A stretch of DNA of 64,000 bases, taken from Streptomyces sp. CMB-StM0423. Its GTDB lineage: Bacteria; Actinomycetota; Actinomycetes; Streptomycetales; Streptomycetaceae. Position 1 is the first letter of the stretch, and the number at the start of each line of letters is the position of its first letter. The stretch spans positions 1,302,001 to 1,366,000 of the forward strand of contig NZ_CP025407.1 in the NCBI RefSeq assembly GCF_002847285.1, given 5' to 3'. Shown piece after piece: positions 23,892 through 32,796 of this stretch. The translations under genes and the position numbers were made by a program. Under the pieces are notes generated by a model. The model was given only the letters and a program-made list of their open reading frames with translations. It was not told the origin of the DNA and did not search any database.

Positions 23892-24481
23892 CGGTCCGGG
23901 GCGCCCAGCAGCTCGCGCAGCACCGCCTCGGCCGCCGCCGCGTCGCCCGCCGCGAGCGCGTCGACCAGCGCCTGCCGGCGGGCGGGCGCGGCCGCCGGGG
24001 GCCGCGCCCTGGCCCGCAGTTGGCCCGCGACGCGGGCCAACTGGCGGTTGCCGGAGAGCGCCACCAGTGCCTCGTGGAACTCCGCGTCGTCGCCGGTCAG
24101 CCGGCTCAGCGTCAGCCGGCGCTCGGCCGGCAGCCCGGCCGCCAGCCGGTGCAGCAGCGGCACGAGGAGCAGCGCGCGCACCTCCGCCAGCTCGGCCAGG
24201 TCGCGGGCGCTGGGCGCGAGGATCCGGAAGCCGCGGTTCGGCAGTATCTCCACCGCACCCTCCGCGGCGAGTTGCTGCATGGCCTCGCGCACCGGGGTCG
24301 CCGAGACGCCGAACCGCTCGCCCAGCGCGGGCGCGGAGTACACCTCGCCGGGCCGCAGTTCGCCGTCCGCCACCGCGGCGCGCAGCGCGTCGAGCACCTG
24401 GCCGCGTACGGAGTGCCGGCGCACCCCGGCCGGGGTGCGGCGCCGGCCGGGTACCGCCGGCGGATGCGGCACGTCCTCCAC
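23882..24481 (-). CDS. GntR-family (FadR/FCD subfamily) regulator
   Basis: A 199-residue protein from a GTG at 24481 preceded by GGGGGAA. The N-terminal winged HTH reads SVRGQVLDALRAAVADGELR, then PALGERFGVSATPVREAMQQ. An all-helical FCD domain follows (LAELAEVRALLLVPLLHRLA, FHEALVALSGN). The FCD domain appears shortened: only one clear metal-ligand His (FHEAL) is visible. FCD regulators often sense organic acids or sugar acids. It converges on the CE7 esterase and is about 175 bp from the divergent FhuF-like gene, whose iron box makes joint control unlikely. Confidence 0.85.
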   Translation of the reverse strand: MEDVPHPPAVPGRRRTPAGVRRHSVRGQVLDALRAAVADGELRPGEVYSAPALGERFGVSATPVREAMQQLAAEGAVEILPNRGFRILAPSARDLAELAEVRALLLVPLLHRLAAGLPAERRLTLSRLTGDDAEFHEALVALSGNRQLARVAGQLRARARPPAAAPARRQALVDALAAGDAAAAEAVLRELLGAPDRYV

Positions 24482-24576
24482 TGGTTCCCCCGATTCGCGA
24501 CAGAAGTACGCCCACTGGGCGGCGCTCGCGCCCCACGGTAACCCGGCGCCCCTTGCCCCTTCCCCGATCAAGCGGG

Positions 24577-24597
24577 TTAAGGTTAGCCTTACCTCAA
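24577..24597 (+). promoter_or_regulatory. iron box (IdeR/DmdR-type operator)
   Basis: The 21-bp stretch includes AAGGTTAGCCTTACCTC. It fits the actinobacterial iron-box consensus (TTAGGTTAGGCTAACCTAA-type dyad) with arms AAGGT and ACCT around TAGCCT. It lies about 60 bp upstream of the FhuF-like gene, so iron repression of that gene is expected. Confidence 0.8.
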
Positions 24598-24655
24598 CCC
24601 GCCGACGGGTCGAGAACACGTCACGCCCCGCCGAGCCCAGGGTGGTCACCGCACG

Positions 24656-25555
24656 ATGTCCGCACCCGCAGTGCCCCAGCCGGTCGCCGACACCGGAGCC
24701 CCGCCCGTGCGGCCCGCCGGCACCCCGGTCACCGCGGCGTACGCACGGCTCACCGAGGTCCTGCCGTTCCTGGCCGTCACCGAACTCGGCCCCGCGGACC
24801 CGCTGCCCGCGGGACCCGGCTGGGTGGCCGCCGCCGACCTCGCCGCCGGCGGTCCCGCCCTCGACGACTTCCTCGCCTGGGACGCCGAGCAGGTCCGCCG
24901 CACGTACGGCGAGGACGCCCGCCCCGACGTGGTCGCCAGCTTCGGCCTGCACCGCTACGCCTGGTCCGCCTGCCTGCTGGTCACCCTCCCCTGGTTCCTG
25001 CTCCGCCGCGTGCCCCGCGTCCCGCTGGACGCCGTGGCCCTGCACCGCAACGCCGACGGCAGCCGCATGCGCCTGGCCGTCCACGGCGGCGCCTTCGCCT
25101 GCCTGCCGGACGACCCGGCCGCCGGCCTGCCCGGCGCCCGCGTCGTCGGCGGCGAGGAGGCGCTGCGCGCCGAGGTGCGGGCGGCCGTGGCCGAGCATCT
25201 GGAGCCGGTGCTCGCCGCGTTCGGGCCGCGGATGCGCCGCGGGCCGCGGGCGCTGTGGGGGATGGCGACGGACGAGATCGTCGAGGGCCTGTGGTACCTG
25301 GGGGACCTGCTGGGCGAGGAGGAGCGGGCGATGGCCGAGACCGGGCAGCTCCTGCCCGGCAGCGGACCGGCCACGGCCCCGTACGCCGGCGGCGCCGCCT
25401 TCCGCACCCTCACCGGGCCCGCCGGGCAGTCCCTCGCCACCCGGGACCGCGCGAGCTGCTGCATGTACTACACGCTGCGGCCCGAGGACACCTGCGTGAC
25501 CTGCCCGCGCACCTGCGACACGGAGCGCGTCGCCCGTCTCGTCGCAAGCTCTTAG
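24656..25555 (+). CDS. FhuF-like ferric-siderophore reductase
   Basis: A 299-residue protein. The C-terminus contains CCMYYTLRPEDTCVTC, exactly the C-C-x10-C-x2-C signature that binds the unusual [2Fe-2S] cluster of FhuF-type ferric iron reductases. The body matches the actinobacterial IucA/IucC-independent FhuF-like family by its SFGLHRYAWSACLL and ALWGMATDEI segments. It reduces ferric siderophores in the cytoplasm to release iron. An upstream iron box supports this assignment. It is a solitary gene, with no siderophore transporter nearby. Confidence 0.88.
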   Translation: MSAPAVPQPVADTGAPPVRPAGTPVTAAYARLTEVLPFLAVTELGPADPLPAGPGWVAAADLAAGGPALDDFLAWDAEQVRRTYGEDARPDVVASFGLHRYAWSACLLVTLPWFLLRRVPRVPLDAVALHRNADGSRMRLAVHGGAFACLPDDPAAGLPGARVVGGEEALRAEVRAAVAEHLEPVLAAFGPRMRRGPRALWGMATDEIVEGLWYLGDLLGEEERAMAETGQLLPGSGPATAPYAGGAAFRTLTGPAGQSLATRDRASCCMYYTLRPEDTCVTCPRTCDTERVARLVASS

Positions 25556-25667
25556 CACAGAAGCCATCCCATTGAGTGGCTGATTTCGTTTCCTCCGGAA
25601 TCGCGCTGGAATTCCGCAAGTATCGGTCCCCGAGTCACCCGTCATCTGGCGAGGCAAGGGACATCCG

Positions 25668-26708
25668 ATGGGATTCAACGGGATACCGCTGAGCTGGGCC
25701 CTCCCGGCCGCCGTGCTGCTGCTCGGCGTGCTCGCGGCCATTGCCGTGGTGGTCCGCGGCCGGCAGAAGGCCGACGAGCCCGCGGACTCCTGGGAAGCCG
25801 GCGAGCAGCGCCGGCGGCGCAAGGAGGCGATGTACGGCACGCTCGCGTACGTCCTGCTCTTCTGCTGCGCCGCGGTCGCCGCCGCGCTCTCCTTCCACGG
25901 CCTGGTCGGCTTCGGCCGGCAGAACCTGGGCCTGTCCGGCGGCTGGGAGTACCTGGTGCCGTTCGGGCTCGACGGCGCCGCGATGTTCTGCTCCGTCATC
26001 GCCGTACGCGAGGCGAGCAACGGCGACGCGGCGCTCGGCTCCCGGCTGCTGGTGTGGACGTTCGCGGGCGCGGCGGCCTGGTTCAACTGGGTGCACGCGC
26101 CGCGCGGTACGGGCCACGCGGGCGCGCCGCAGTTCTTCGCCGGCATGTCGCTCTCGGCCGCGGTGCTCTTCGACCGGGCGCTGAAGCAGACCCGCAGGGC
26201 GGCGCTGCGCGAGCAGGGGCTGGTGCCGCGGCCGCTGCCGCAGATCCGGTTCGTACGGTGGCTGCGGGCGCCGCGGGAGACGTTCCACGCGTGGTCGCTG
26301 ATGCTGCTCGAAGGCGTACGCACGCTGGACGAGGCCGTCGACGAGGTGCGCCAGGACAGCAGGGACGAGGCGCGCAGGCGGGCCGAGGAGCGCGAGCAGG
26401 CCCGGCTGGAGCGGGCCCGGCTGAAGGCCCTCGGCAAGCACCAGCGCGCGCTGGCCCCCGGCGAGCTGACCGCGGCGCGCGCCGAGCCGCAGGTGGCGCT
26501 GACGCCGGAGCCGGTTACGGAGGCGGCGCGGTTCCCGCTGCGGTCGCGCGCGGCGCCGGAGAGCCGGCCGGCGGTGGCCGGCGGGCAGCCGGGCGCCCCG
26601 GCTCCGGCGAAGTCCGTCGCCGCGGCGGGGGGCCAGGACGACGCGCTGGCGGCCCCGCTGGACACCCTGGAGCAGAAGCTCACGGCAATGGAGAACCAGT
26701 ACCGCTGA
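25668..26708 (+). CDS. DUF2637 membrane protein
   Basis: A 346-residue protein. An N-terminal hydrophobic segment (SWALPAAVLLLGVLAAIAVV) is followed by a basic stretch and then the DUF2637 core of about four helices (LAYVLLFCCAAVAAALSFHG, YLVPFGLDGAAMFCSVIAV, LVWTFAGAAAWFNWVHAP, FFAGMSLSAAVLFDRAL). The C-terminal third is highly charged, probably coiled-coil (RDEARRRAEEREQARLERAR), then a disordered Ala/Pro tail. DUF2637 occurs in Streptomyces both on plasmids (Spd-type spread proteins) and in chromosomes; no other mobile-element gene is here, so I regard it as chromosomal. Function unknown. Confidence 0.8.
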   Translation: MGFNGIPLSWALPAAVLLLGVLAAIAVVVRGRQKADEPADSWEAGEQRRRRKEAMYGTLAYVLLFCCAAVAAALSFHGLVGFGRQNLGLSGGWEYLVPFGLDGAAMFCSVIAVREASNGDAALGSRLLVWTFAGAAAWFNWVHAPRGTGHAGAPQFFAGMSLSAAVLFDRALKQTRRAALREQGLVPRPLPQIRFVRWLRAPRETFHAWSLMLLEGVRTLDEAVDEVRQDSRDEARRRAEEREQARLERARLKALGKHQRALAPGELTAARAEPQVALTPEPVTEAARFPLRSRAAPESRPAVAGGQPGAPAPAKSVAAAGGQDDALAAPLDTLEQKLTAMENQYR

Positions 26709-26802
26709 CGGTGCTCCGGTGACGATCGAGGTGGTGGGTCCTCTTGCCCAGTCGGCCGCGCGCAGGCTAGGCAGATCACAGCGACGACTGTGAGGAGCCG
26801 CG

Positions 26803-29800
26803 ATGCACGACGACCGACTGCTGGCAGAGGGCCGGCTGGACCGCGCGCTGCGCCAGTTCATCCGACCCGCCCAGTACACCGAACGCGTCCCCCTGGAGCT
26901 GTCGGTGTGGCACCGGCCGGGTGAGCCGGTGCCGGCGGACGAGGCACTGAAGATCCCCCCGGAGGAGTACGAGCCCTTCACCGTCGGCACCGCCTGGGGG
27001 CCGCCGTGGTCGACCAGTTGGTTCCGGCTGACCGGCACCGTGCCCGCGGGCTGGGCGGGGCGGCGCGTCGAGGCGGTGATCGACCCGGGGTTCGGCACCG
27101 AGATGCCAGGGTTCCAGGCCGAGGGGCTGGTGTACGACGCGGCCGGGGCACCCGTCAAGGGCGTGCACCCGCGCAACCGCCATGTGCCGATCGCCTCCCC
27201 CGCGGCCGGCGGCGAGCCCGTACGGCTGCTGCTGGAGGCCGCCGCGAACCCCGCGGTGCTCCAGGACTTCACCCCCACCCTGCTCGGCGAGCTGCGCACC
27301 GCGGGCGACGCGCCGCTGTACACCTTCCGCTCCGCCGACCTCGCCGTGCTGAACGAGGACGTCTGGCATCTGATCCTCGACATCGAGGTGCTGTCGGAGC
27401 TGATGCATGAGCTGCCGGTGGACCGCGGCCGCCGGCACGACATCCTGCACACCCTGGACCGCATGCTGGACGTGCTCGACCTGCACGACGTGCCCGGCAC
27501 GGCCGCCGCCGCCCGCGAGGTGCTGGCCCCGGCGCTGGCGCAGCCCGCGGCGGCCAGCGCCCACCGCGCGTACGCCACGGGCCACGCGCACATCGACTCC
27601 GCCTGGCTGTGGCCGCTGCGCGAGACGGTGCGCAAGGCGTCGCGGACCTTCGCGAACGTCACCGAGCTGGCGCTGTCCGGGGACTACCCGGAGCTGGTCT
27701 TCGCCTGCTCGCAGGCGCAGCAGTACGCCTGGGTCAAGCAGCACCAGCCGCAGATCTACGAGCGCATCCGCGCCGCCGTGCAGACGGGCCAGTTCGTGCC
27801 GGTCGGCTCGATGTGGGTGGAGTCGGACGCCAACATGCCGGGCGGCGAGGCGCTGGCGCGGCAACTGATCCACGGCAAGCGGTTCTTCGCCGAGGAGTTC
27901 GGCGTGGACACCCAGGAGGTGTGGCTGCCGGACTCCTTCGGCTACACCGCGGCGTTCCCGCAGCTCGCGCACCTGGCGGGGATCCGGTGGTTCCTCACCC
28001 AGAAGCTGTCGTGGAACCAGACCAACAAGATGCCGCACCACACCTTCTGGTGGGAGGGCATCGACGGCACCCGGGTCTTCACCCACTTCCCGCCGGTGGA
28101 CACGTACAACGCCACCATGCACGCCGCCGAACTGTCGCTCGCCGAGCGCAACTTCGCCGACAAGGGGCGCGCGAGCATGTCGCTGGTGCCCTTCGGCTAC
28201 GGCGACGGGGGCGGCGGGCCGACGCGCGAGATGCTGGAGAAGGCGCGCCGGCTGCGGTCGCTGGAGGGCTCGCCGCGGGTGGAGGTGGCCAACCCGGCGG
28301 CGTTCTTCGCGGCGGCCGAGGAGGAGTACGGGGCGGCGGCGCCGGTGTGGTCCGGCGAGCTGTACCTGGAGTTCCACCGCGGCACGTACACCAGCCAGGC
28401 CGACACCAAGAGCGGCAACCGGCGCAGCGAGCACCTGCTGCGCGAGGCGGAGCTGTGGGCGACGGCGGCGGCGCTGGCGGACCCGGCGTACGCGTACCCG
28501 TACGAGGAGCTGGACCGGATCTGGAAGACGGTGCTGCTGCACCAGTTCCACGACATCCTGCCGGGCTCGTCGATCGCGTGGGTGCACCGCGAGGCGGCGC
28601 AGACGTACGCGGCGGTGGCGGAGGAACTGGCGGGGATCACGGCCGCGGCGGTGGCCGCACTGGGCGCCGCGGACGGGGACGGGTTCGCGGTGCTGAACGC
28701 GTCGCCGTACGACCGCGGGGAGGTCGTGGAGCTGGCCGCGGGGGAGGCCACGGCGCTGCCGCCCGAGGCGGTGACGCAGCCGCTGGGCGACGGCCGGTCG
28801 CTGGCGCACGTGAACGCGCCCGCGCTGGGCGCGGGTACGGCGGGCGCGGCGGCCGGGGCCGAGGTGTCCGCGGTGCAGGACGGCGCGCAGGTCGTGCTCG
28901 GCAACGGGCTGCTGCGGGTCGTCGTGGACGGCGACGGCCTGCTGACCTCCGTACGCGACCTGACCGCGGGCCGCGAGGTGCTGGCGCCGGGCGCCCGCGC
29001 CAACCTGCTCCAGCTCCACCCGGACCACCCCAACCAGTGGGATGCCTGGGACATCGACAAGTTCTACCGGCGCACCCGCACGGACCTGGTGGACGCCGAG
29101 TCGGTGGAGGTCACCGAGTCGGGGCCGCTGCGCGCGGCCGTGCGCGTGGTGCGTACCACCGGCAGGTCGCGGATCGTGCAGGACATCAGCCTGGCGGCGG
29201 ACAGCGGGCGGGTGGACTTCACCACCGAGGTCGACTGGCGGGAGGAGGAGAAGGTCCTCAAGGCCGCGTTCCCGCTGGACGTGCACGCGGACCGGTCCAC
29301 GTCCGAGATCCAGTTCGGGCACGTACACCGGCCGACGCACGCCAACACGAGCTGGGACGCGGCGAAGTTCGAGATCTGCGCGCACCGCTGGCTGCACGTG
29401 GGCGAGCCGGGGTACGGCGTAGCGGTGCTCAACGACGCCACGTACGGCCACGACGTGACGCGCGAGGCGCACGAGGCGGGCCTCGGCACGACGGTGCGGC
29501 TGACGATCCTCCGGGCGCCGAAGTTCCCGGACCCGGAGACGGACCTCGGCGTCCACCGCTACCGGTACGCGCTGCTGCCGGGCGCGGACGTCGGCGCCGC
29601 GGTGGAACAGGGCCTGGCGCTGAATCTGCCGCTGCGCACGGCGCGTACGGCGGCGCGGGCGCCCCTGGTGTCGGTGACCGACCCGGCGATCACGGTGGAG
29701 TCGGTGAAGCCGGCGGAGGACCGGAGCGGGGACGTGGTGGTCCGGGTGTACGAGTCGCGCGGGGGGCGGGCGTCGGGGACGCTGACGACGTCGTTCGCGG

Positions 29801-29937
29801 TCGGCGACGTACAGGTGACGGACCTGCTGGAGCGCCCGCTCGACTCGTCCGACGCGGAGCGGGCGGAGGGCAGCGGAGTCTCGCTGCGGCTGCGCCCCTT
29901 CCAGATCCTGACGCTGAGGATGCGGCCCGTACGGTGA
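26803..29937 (+). CDS. GH38-family alpha-mannosidase
   Basis: A 1044-residue enzyme with the full bacterial GH38 layout. An N-terminal beta domain is followed by the catalytic domain with GHAHIDSAWLWPLRET (zinc ligands His and Asp), SMWVESDANMPGGEAL and WLPDSFGY (Asp next to the Phe-Gly is the expected nucleophile). HQFHDILPGSS supplies a further zinc-ligand His. The middle alpha-helical and C-terminal beta-sandwich domains complete the chain. No signal peptide is present, so it acts on imported mannosides in the cytoplasm. GAGGAG precedes the ATG, and a CACAG-CGACGA-CTGTG dyad (26777-26792) lies just upstream. No transporter adjoins it. Confidence 0.92.
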   Translation: MHDDRLLAEGRLDRALRQFIRPAQYTERVPLELSVWHRPGEPVPADEALKIPPEEYEPFTVGTAWGPPWSTSWFRLTGTVPAGWAGRRVEAVIDPGFGTEMPGFQAEGLVYDAAGAPVKGVHPRNRHVPIASPAAGGEPVRLLLEAAANPAVLQDFTPTLLGELRTAGDAPLYTFRSADLAVLNEDVWHLILDIEVLSELMHELPVDRGRRHDILHTLDRMLDVLDLHDVPGTAAAAREVLAPALAQPAAASAHRAYATGHAHIDSAWLWPLRETVRKASRTFANVTELALSGDYPELVFACSQAQQYAWVKQHQPQIYERIRAAVQTGQFVPVGSMWVESDANMPGGEALARQLIHGKRFFAEEFGVDTQEVWLPDSFGYTAAFPQLAHLAGIRWFLTQKLSWNQTNKMPHHTFWWEGIDGTRVFTHFPPVDTYNATMHAAELSLAERNFADKGRASMSLVPFGYGDGGGGPTREMLEKARRLRSLEGSPRVEVANPAAFFAAAEEEYGAAAPVWSGELYLEFHRGTYTSQADTKSGNRRSEHLLREAELWATAAALADPAYAYPYEELDRIWKTVLLHQFHDILPGSSIAWVHREAAQTYAAVAEELAGITAAAVAALGAADGDGFAVLNASPYDRGEVVELAAGEATALPPEAVTQPLGDGRSLAHVNAPALGAGTAGAAAGAEVSAVQDGAQVVLGNGLLRVVVDGDGLLTSVRDLTAGREVLAPGARANLLQLHPDHPNQWDAWDIDKFYRRTRTDLVDAESVEVTESGPLRAAVRVVRTTGRSRIVQDISLAADSGRVDFTTEVDWREEEKVLKAAFPLDVHADRSTSEIQFGHVHRPTHANTSWDAAKFEICAHRWLHVGEPGYGVAVLNDATYGHDVTREAHEAGLGTTVRLTILRAPKFPDPETDLGVHRYRYALLPGADVGAAVEQGLALNLPLRTARTAARAPLVSVTDPAITVESVKPAEDRSGDVVVRVYESRGGRASGTLTTSFAVGDVQVTDLLERPLDSSDAERAEGSGVSLRLRPFQILTLRMRPVR

Positions 29938-29942
29938 GCTGA

Positions 29943-29968
29943 GGGGGCCCGGCCCGCGCCGGGCCCCC
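29943..29968. terminator. bidirectional hairpin terminator
   Basis: Arms GGGGGCCCGGC and GCCGGGCCCCC form a perfect 11-bp stem with loop CCGC. It sits between the convergent stops of the GH38 gene (29937) and the PP2C-like gene (29973). It has no U-tract, as is common in high-GC actinomycetes. Confidence 0.8.
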
Positions 29969-29972
29969 GTGC

Positions 29973-32702
29973 TCAGCTCTCCCAGAGGGCGGCGGCGGTG
30001 CGGTCGTCGGCGAAGCCCTTGGCGCGCAGTTGGACGTCCCCGAGGAACGCCGCGAGCCCGGGCGGCGCCTCCTCGCCGCGCCACCGCTCCCCCAACTCGG
30101 CCGCCAGCCCGGGCGCGCCGCGCAGCGGCTCGGCGAACCCGGGACTGCACAGCAGCAGTACGTCGCCGGGCCTGCCCTCCGAGGCGCGGAAGGCGAACGG
30201 GGCGGGCTCGCCAGGGTCGGGGGTGTCCACGAGCGCGCCGAACCCGGGCGGCGGCGGGCCCGCGGGGGCGGGGCGCTGCGGCTGGACGCCGAGGTCGACG
30301 GTGAGCCGGGGGTCGGCGGGGGGCTGCGGGGCCGGAGGCTGGGCCTGCGGGGTCTCCTCCTCCGGCGGGGCGGGCTCCAGGTCCTGCCACTCGTCGCCGC
30401 GCAGCCGGAAGAGACCGCCGGGTCCGGTGCCGAAGAACACCCGGGTGCGGCAGCCGGGGTCGGCGGAGAGCAGCAGGCAGCGCAGCCCGGCGGTGTACCC
30501 GGCGGGGTCCACCCCGAACTCCTCGGCCTGCGCGCGCATCAGCCCGTACGTCCGCCCGGTCAGCCGGTGCAGCCCGCCCTTCAGGGCGGCGCGGCGCCCG
30601 GTCCTTATGTCCTCGGACAGCCGCGCCCGGCTTCTGCCGACGGCCTCGCCCATCCACCGCACGAGCGAGTCGGCGGCCCGGTCGGTACGGGGCACGCCGC
30701 GCGCCCCGGTCGCGGCGGCGACGAACACGAGCGCGTCCTCGCCGCCGCCGAACCGGGCGGTGAGGAGCGCGTCACGGCGCTGCTCGCCGCGGTAGCGGGG
30801 GCTGTCGCCCCGGGTGGAGACGGCCCGTAGCGTGAACGACCCGTACCGCGCCCCGTCGAGCACGGTGTCGGGCACCAGATCCCCCAGCGCCCCTGGCGCC
30901 ACCTCGGGCAACGCGGTCGGCTCGGCCTCGTAGGAGGGCGGCCCCCCACCGACGAACTCCCCGCCGCGGCGGGCCCAGTCGGCGTCGGTGAGCGTGTCGG
31001 TGACGGACACCTGCCGCAGCCGCATGGTGGAGGCCGGGGGTTCGTCGGCGTCAGGCTCCGGCGCGGGGGCGGCGCGTCGTGCCGGGGCGGGCGCCGAGAC
31101 GGAGGGCAGGGGCGCGGGCGCGGCCGGTGGCACGGGAGCGGGTGGCCCGGAGGCGGGCGGCGCGGTGTACGCGGGGCGCGGCGCCGGTCGCTCGTCGGCG
31201 ACGGGCTCCTGCGGGGCAGGGAGCGGAGCCGGCGCGGGCGACTCCGGTGCCCCGGAGGCCCGTTGCCCCGGCACGGGCGCAGGAGCCTCACCGAATCCGG
31301 CCCCCGCCGCAGGCACGGCGGGCGGTGCCGGTTGCTCCGAGCCGGCGCGCTCCGGTCGGGCAGGCGGCGGGGCCGGCGCGGACGACTCCGGCGCCCCGGA
31401 GGCCCGTTGCCCCGGAGCGGGAGCTGAGGCCTCACCGAAGCCGGCCTCCGCCACCGGAACGGCGGGCGGTGCCGGTTGCCCGTCGGCGACGGGCTCCTGC
31501 GGGGCAGGGAACGGAGCCGGCGCGGACGACTCCGGCGCCCCGGAGGCCCGTTGCCCCGGAACGGGAGCTGCGGCCTCAGCGAAGCCGGCCTCCGCCACCT
31601 CCGGCCGGGCGGACGCGCGGGGCGCCGTCGCGGGCGGCACCGGCGCCGCCGAGGCCGGCTCCGCGGGTTCCCGATGCCCGGCGGGCGCTGCTTCGGCGCG
31701 GGCAGGCTCTACGGCGTTCGCCGAGTCCGGCGACGCAGCATCCGACCCGGCAGCCTCGCGGGGACCGGGCGACGCAGCATCCGCCGGGGCGTCCCACCGG
31801 GCGGCCGACACGGCGTCCGCCGGGGCGGATTCGCCTGCCTCCCCGCGGCCGGGTAGCCCCAGCTCCGCGGAGGCGGGCTGCACCGGCCGGCTTCGGCCCG
31901 GCGGCGCGGGATCCACCGGCGCGGGCTCTGCGGCATCCACCGGGCCCGGCAACGCCGCGTCGGCCGGGGCAGGTTCGGCGGCCTCGTCCGTGCCGGACTG
32001 CGCCGCGTCCGCCGGGGCGGGTGTGTCGCGCAGGTCTGCCGTCGGCTCCTCCTGGTTCGGCAATGCCTCATCCGCCGCGGCGCGTTCGACCGTTTCCCAC
32101 GGGGCCGGTGGCGCAGACGCGCTCGCCGCGCGGTCCCGGTCCACCGAGTCCCACCACGGGGCGGCCTCTCCCGCCGCCGGCCCGGGAGGCTCCACCGGTT
32201 CCGGTTCCGGTTCCGGCTCCGGGTCCGGGTCCGGGTCCGGGTCCGGCTCCGGGTCCGGGACGCGCTCGGGCGGTTGCGGGGCCGGCCCGTCGTCCTCCCG
32301 CAGGCCCGCGAACACGTCGTCCGTCCAGCCGCGGCCCGCCGGCTCCTCGCGCTCCGTGAAGCCCGGGACCCCCGCCACCGACGGCGCCGGGGTCGAAGAG
32401 GCAGGCGGCGGCGGGTAGTCGGGGTCCTGCATCTGGTCGTACGGCTCCGCAGCCGACGGCCGCGACGGGCGTGCCGGACGCGGCGACCCCGCCGCCCCCG
32501 GCGGAGCCGCCCCGCGCGGAGCCGCTCCCCGCGGAGCCGGGTCCACCTCCTCGTCCACCGCCCGCGTCACCGACGCGAAGCGGTCGTCGAGGGTGTCCCC
32601 CGCGCGCTGCGCGCCCGTGTCCGGTACCCCCTCCTCGTACAGGTCGTGCCACCACTCGTCCTCGGTGCGGCGATCCCCCGCCGTCTCCCCCTGGCGATCC
32701 AT
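29973..32702 (-). CDS. PP2C-like protein with long Ala/Pro repeat region
   Basis: About 909 residues from the ATG at 32702, which lies 6 nt after AACAAT. The N-terminal 50 residues are acidic (DEWWHDLYEEGVPDTG). A very long Pro/Ala/Glu linker (about 60-560) contains (PD/PE)n runs and a 48-residue repeat with QRASGAPESSAPAP. The C-terminal 340 residues resemble Streptomyces PP2C phosphatase domains (YGSFTLRAVSTRGDSPRYRG, GEAVGRSRARLSEDI, LLCSPGF, FADDRTAAAL). The usual N-terminal metal motif DGHG is replaced by VAAATGARG, so phosphatase activity is doubtful, although the terminal DD is kept. It may be a regulatory pseudophosphatase. Confidence 0.72.
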   Translation of the reverse strand: MDRQGETAGDRRTEDEWWHDLYEEGVPDTGAQRAGDTLDDRFASVTRAVDEEVDPAPRGAAPRGAAPPGAAGSPRPARPSRPSAAEPYDQMQDPDYPPPPASSTPAPSVAGVPGFTEREEPAGRGWTDDVFAGLREDDGPAPQPPERVPDPEPDPDPDPDPEPEPEPEPVEPPGPAAGEAAPWWDSVDRDRAASASAPPAPWETVERAAADEALPNQEEPTADLRDTPAPADAAQSGTDEAAEPAPADAALPGPVDAAEPAPVDPAPPGRSRPVQPASAELGLPGRGEAGESAPADAVSAARWDAPADAASPGPREAAGSDAASPDSANAVEPARAEAAPAGHREPAEPASAAPVPPATAPRASARPEVAEAGFAEAAAPVPGQRASGAPESSAPAPFPAPQEPVADGQPAPPAVPVAEAGFGEASAPAPGQRASGAPESSAPAPPPARPERAGSEQPAPPAVPAAGAGFGEAPAPVPGQRASGAPESPAPAPLPAPQEPVADERPAPRPAYTAPPASGPPAPVPPAAPAPLPSVSAPAPARRAAPAPEPDADEPPASTMRLRQVSVTDTLTDADWARRGGEFVGGGPPSYEAEPTALPEVAPGALGDLVPDTVLDGARYGSFTLRAVSTRGDSPRYRGEQRRDALLTARFGGGEDALVFVAAATGARGVPRTDRAADSLVRWMGEAVGRSRARLSEDIRTGRRAALKGGLHRLTGRTYGLMRAQAEEFGVDPAGYTAGLRCLLLSADPGCRTRVFFGTGPGGLFRLRGDEWQDLEPAPPEEETPQAQPPAPQPPADPRLTVDLGVQPQRPAPAGPPPPGFGALVDTPDPGEPAPFAFRASEGRPGDVLLLCSPGFAEPLRGAPGLAAELGERWRGEEAPPGLAAFLGDVQLRAKGFADDRTAAALWES
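31175..31606 (-). repeat. 144-bp coding tandem repeat in the PP2C-like gene
   Basis: About three copies of a 144-bp unit (48 codons; marker CGTTGCCCCGG at about 31261, 31405 and 31549) encode the QRASGAPES-containing segments. Conservation of DNA as well as protein indicates recent expansion. The boundaries are approximate. Confidence 0.7.
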
Positions 32703-32796
32703 GCTCCTATTGTTCCCCGCCGCTCCTCGCCGCATGGCCCGGACCGGCAAGATCACGGCAAGGGCCTTCCACCCGACCCACCGGTACGGTCAGGAT

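Noticed and set aside
25668-26708. DUF2637 gene as a sign of an integrated plasmid
   Set aside because: No integrase, att-site tRNA, replication or transfer gene is nearby, and base composition matches the neighbours.
26776-30657. A 1293-codon minus-strand open frame opposite the GH38 gene
   Set aside because: It is antisense to a full-length GH38 enzyme with intact motifs, and its protein is low-complexity Arg/His/Gly.
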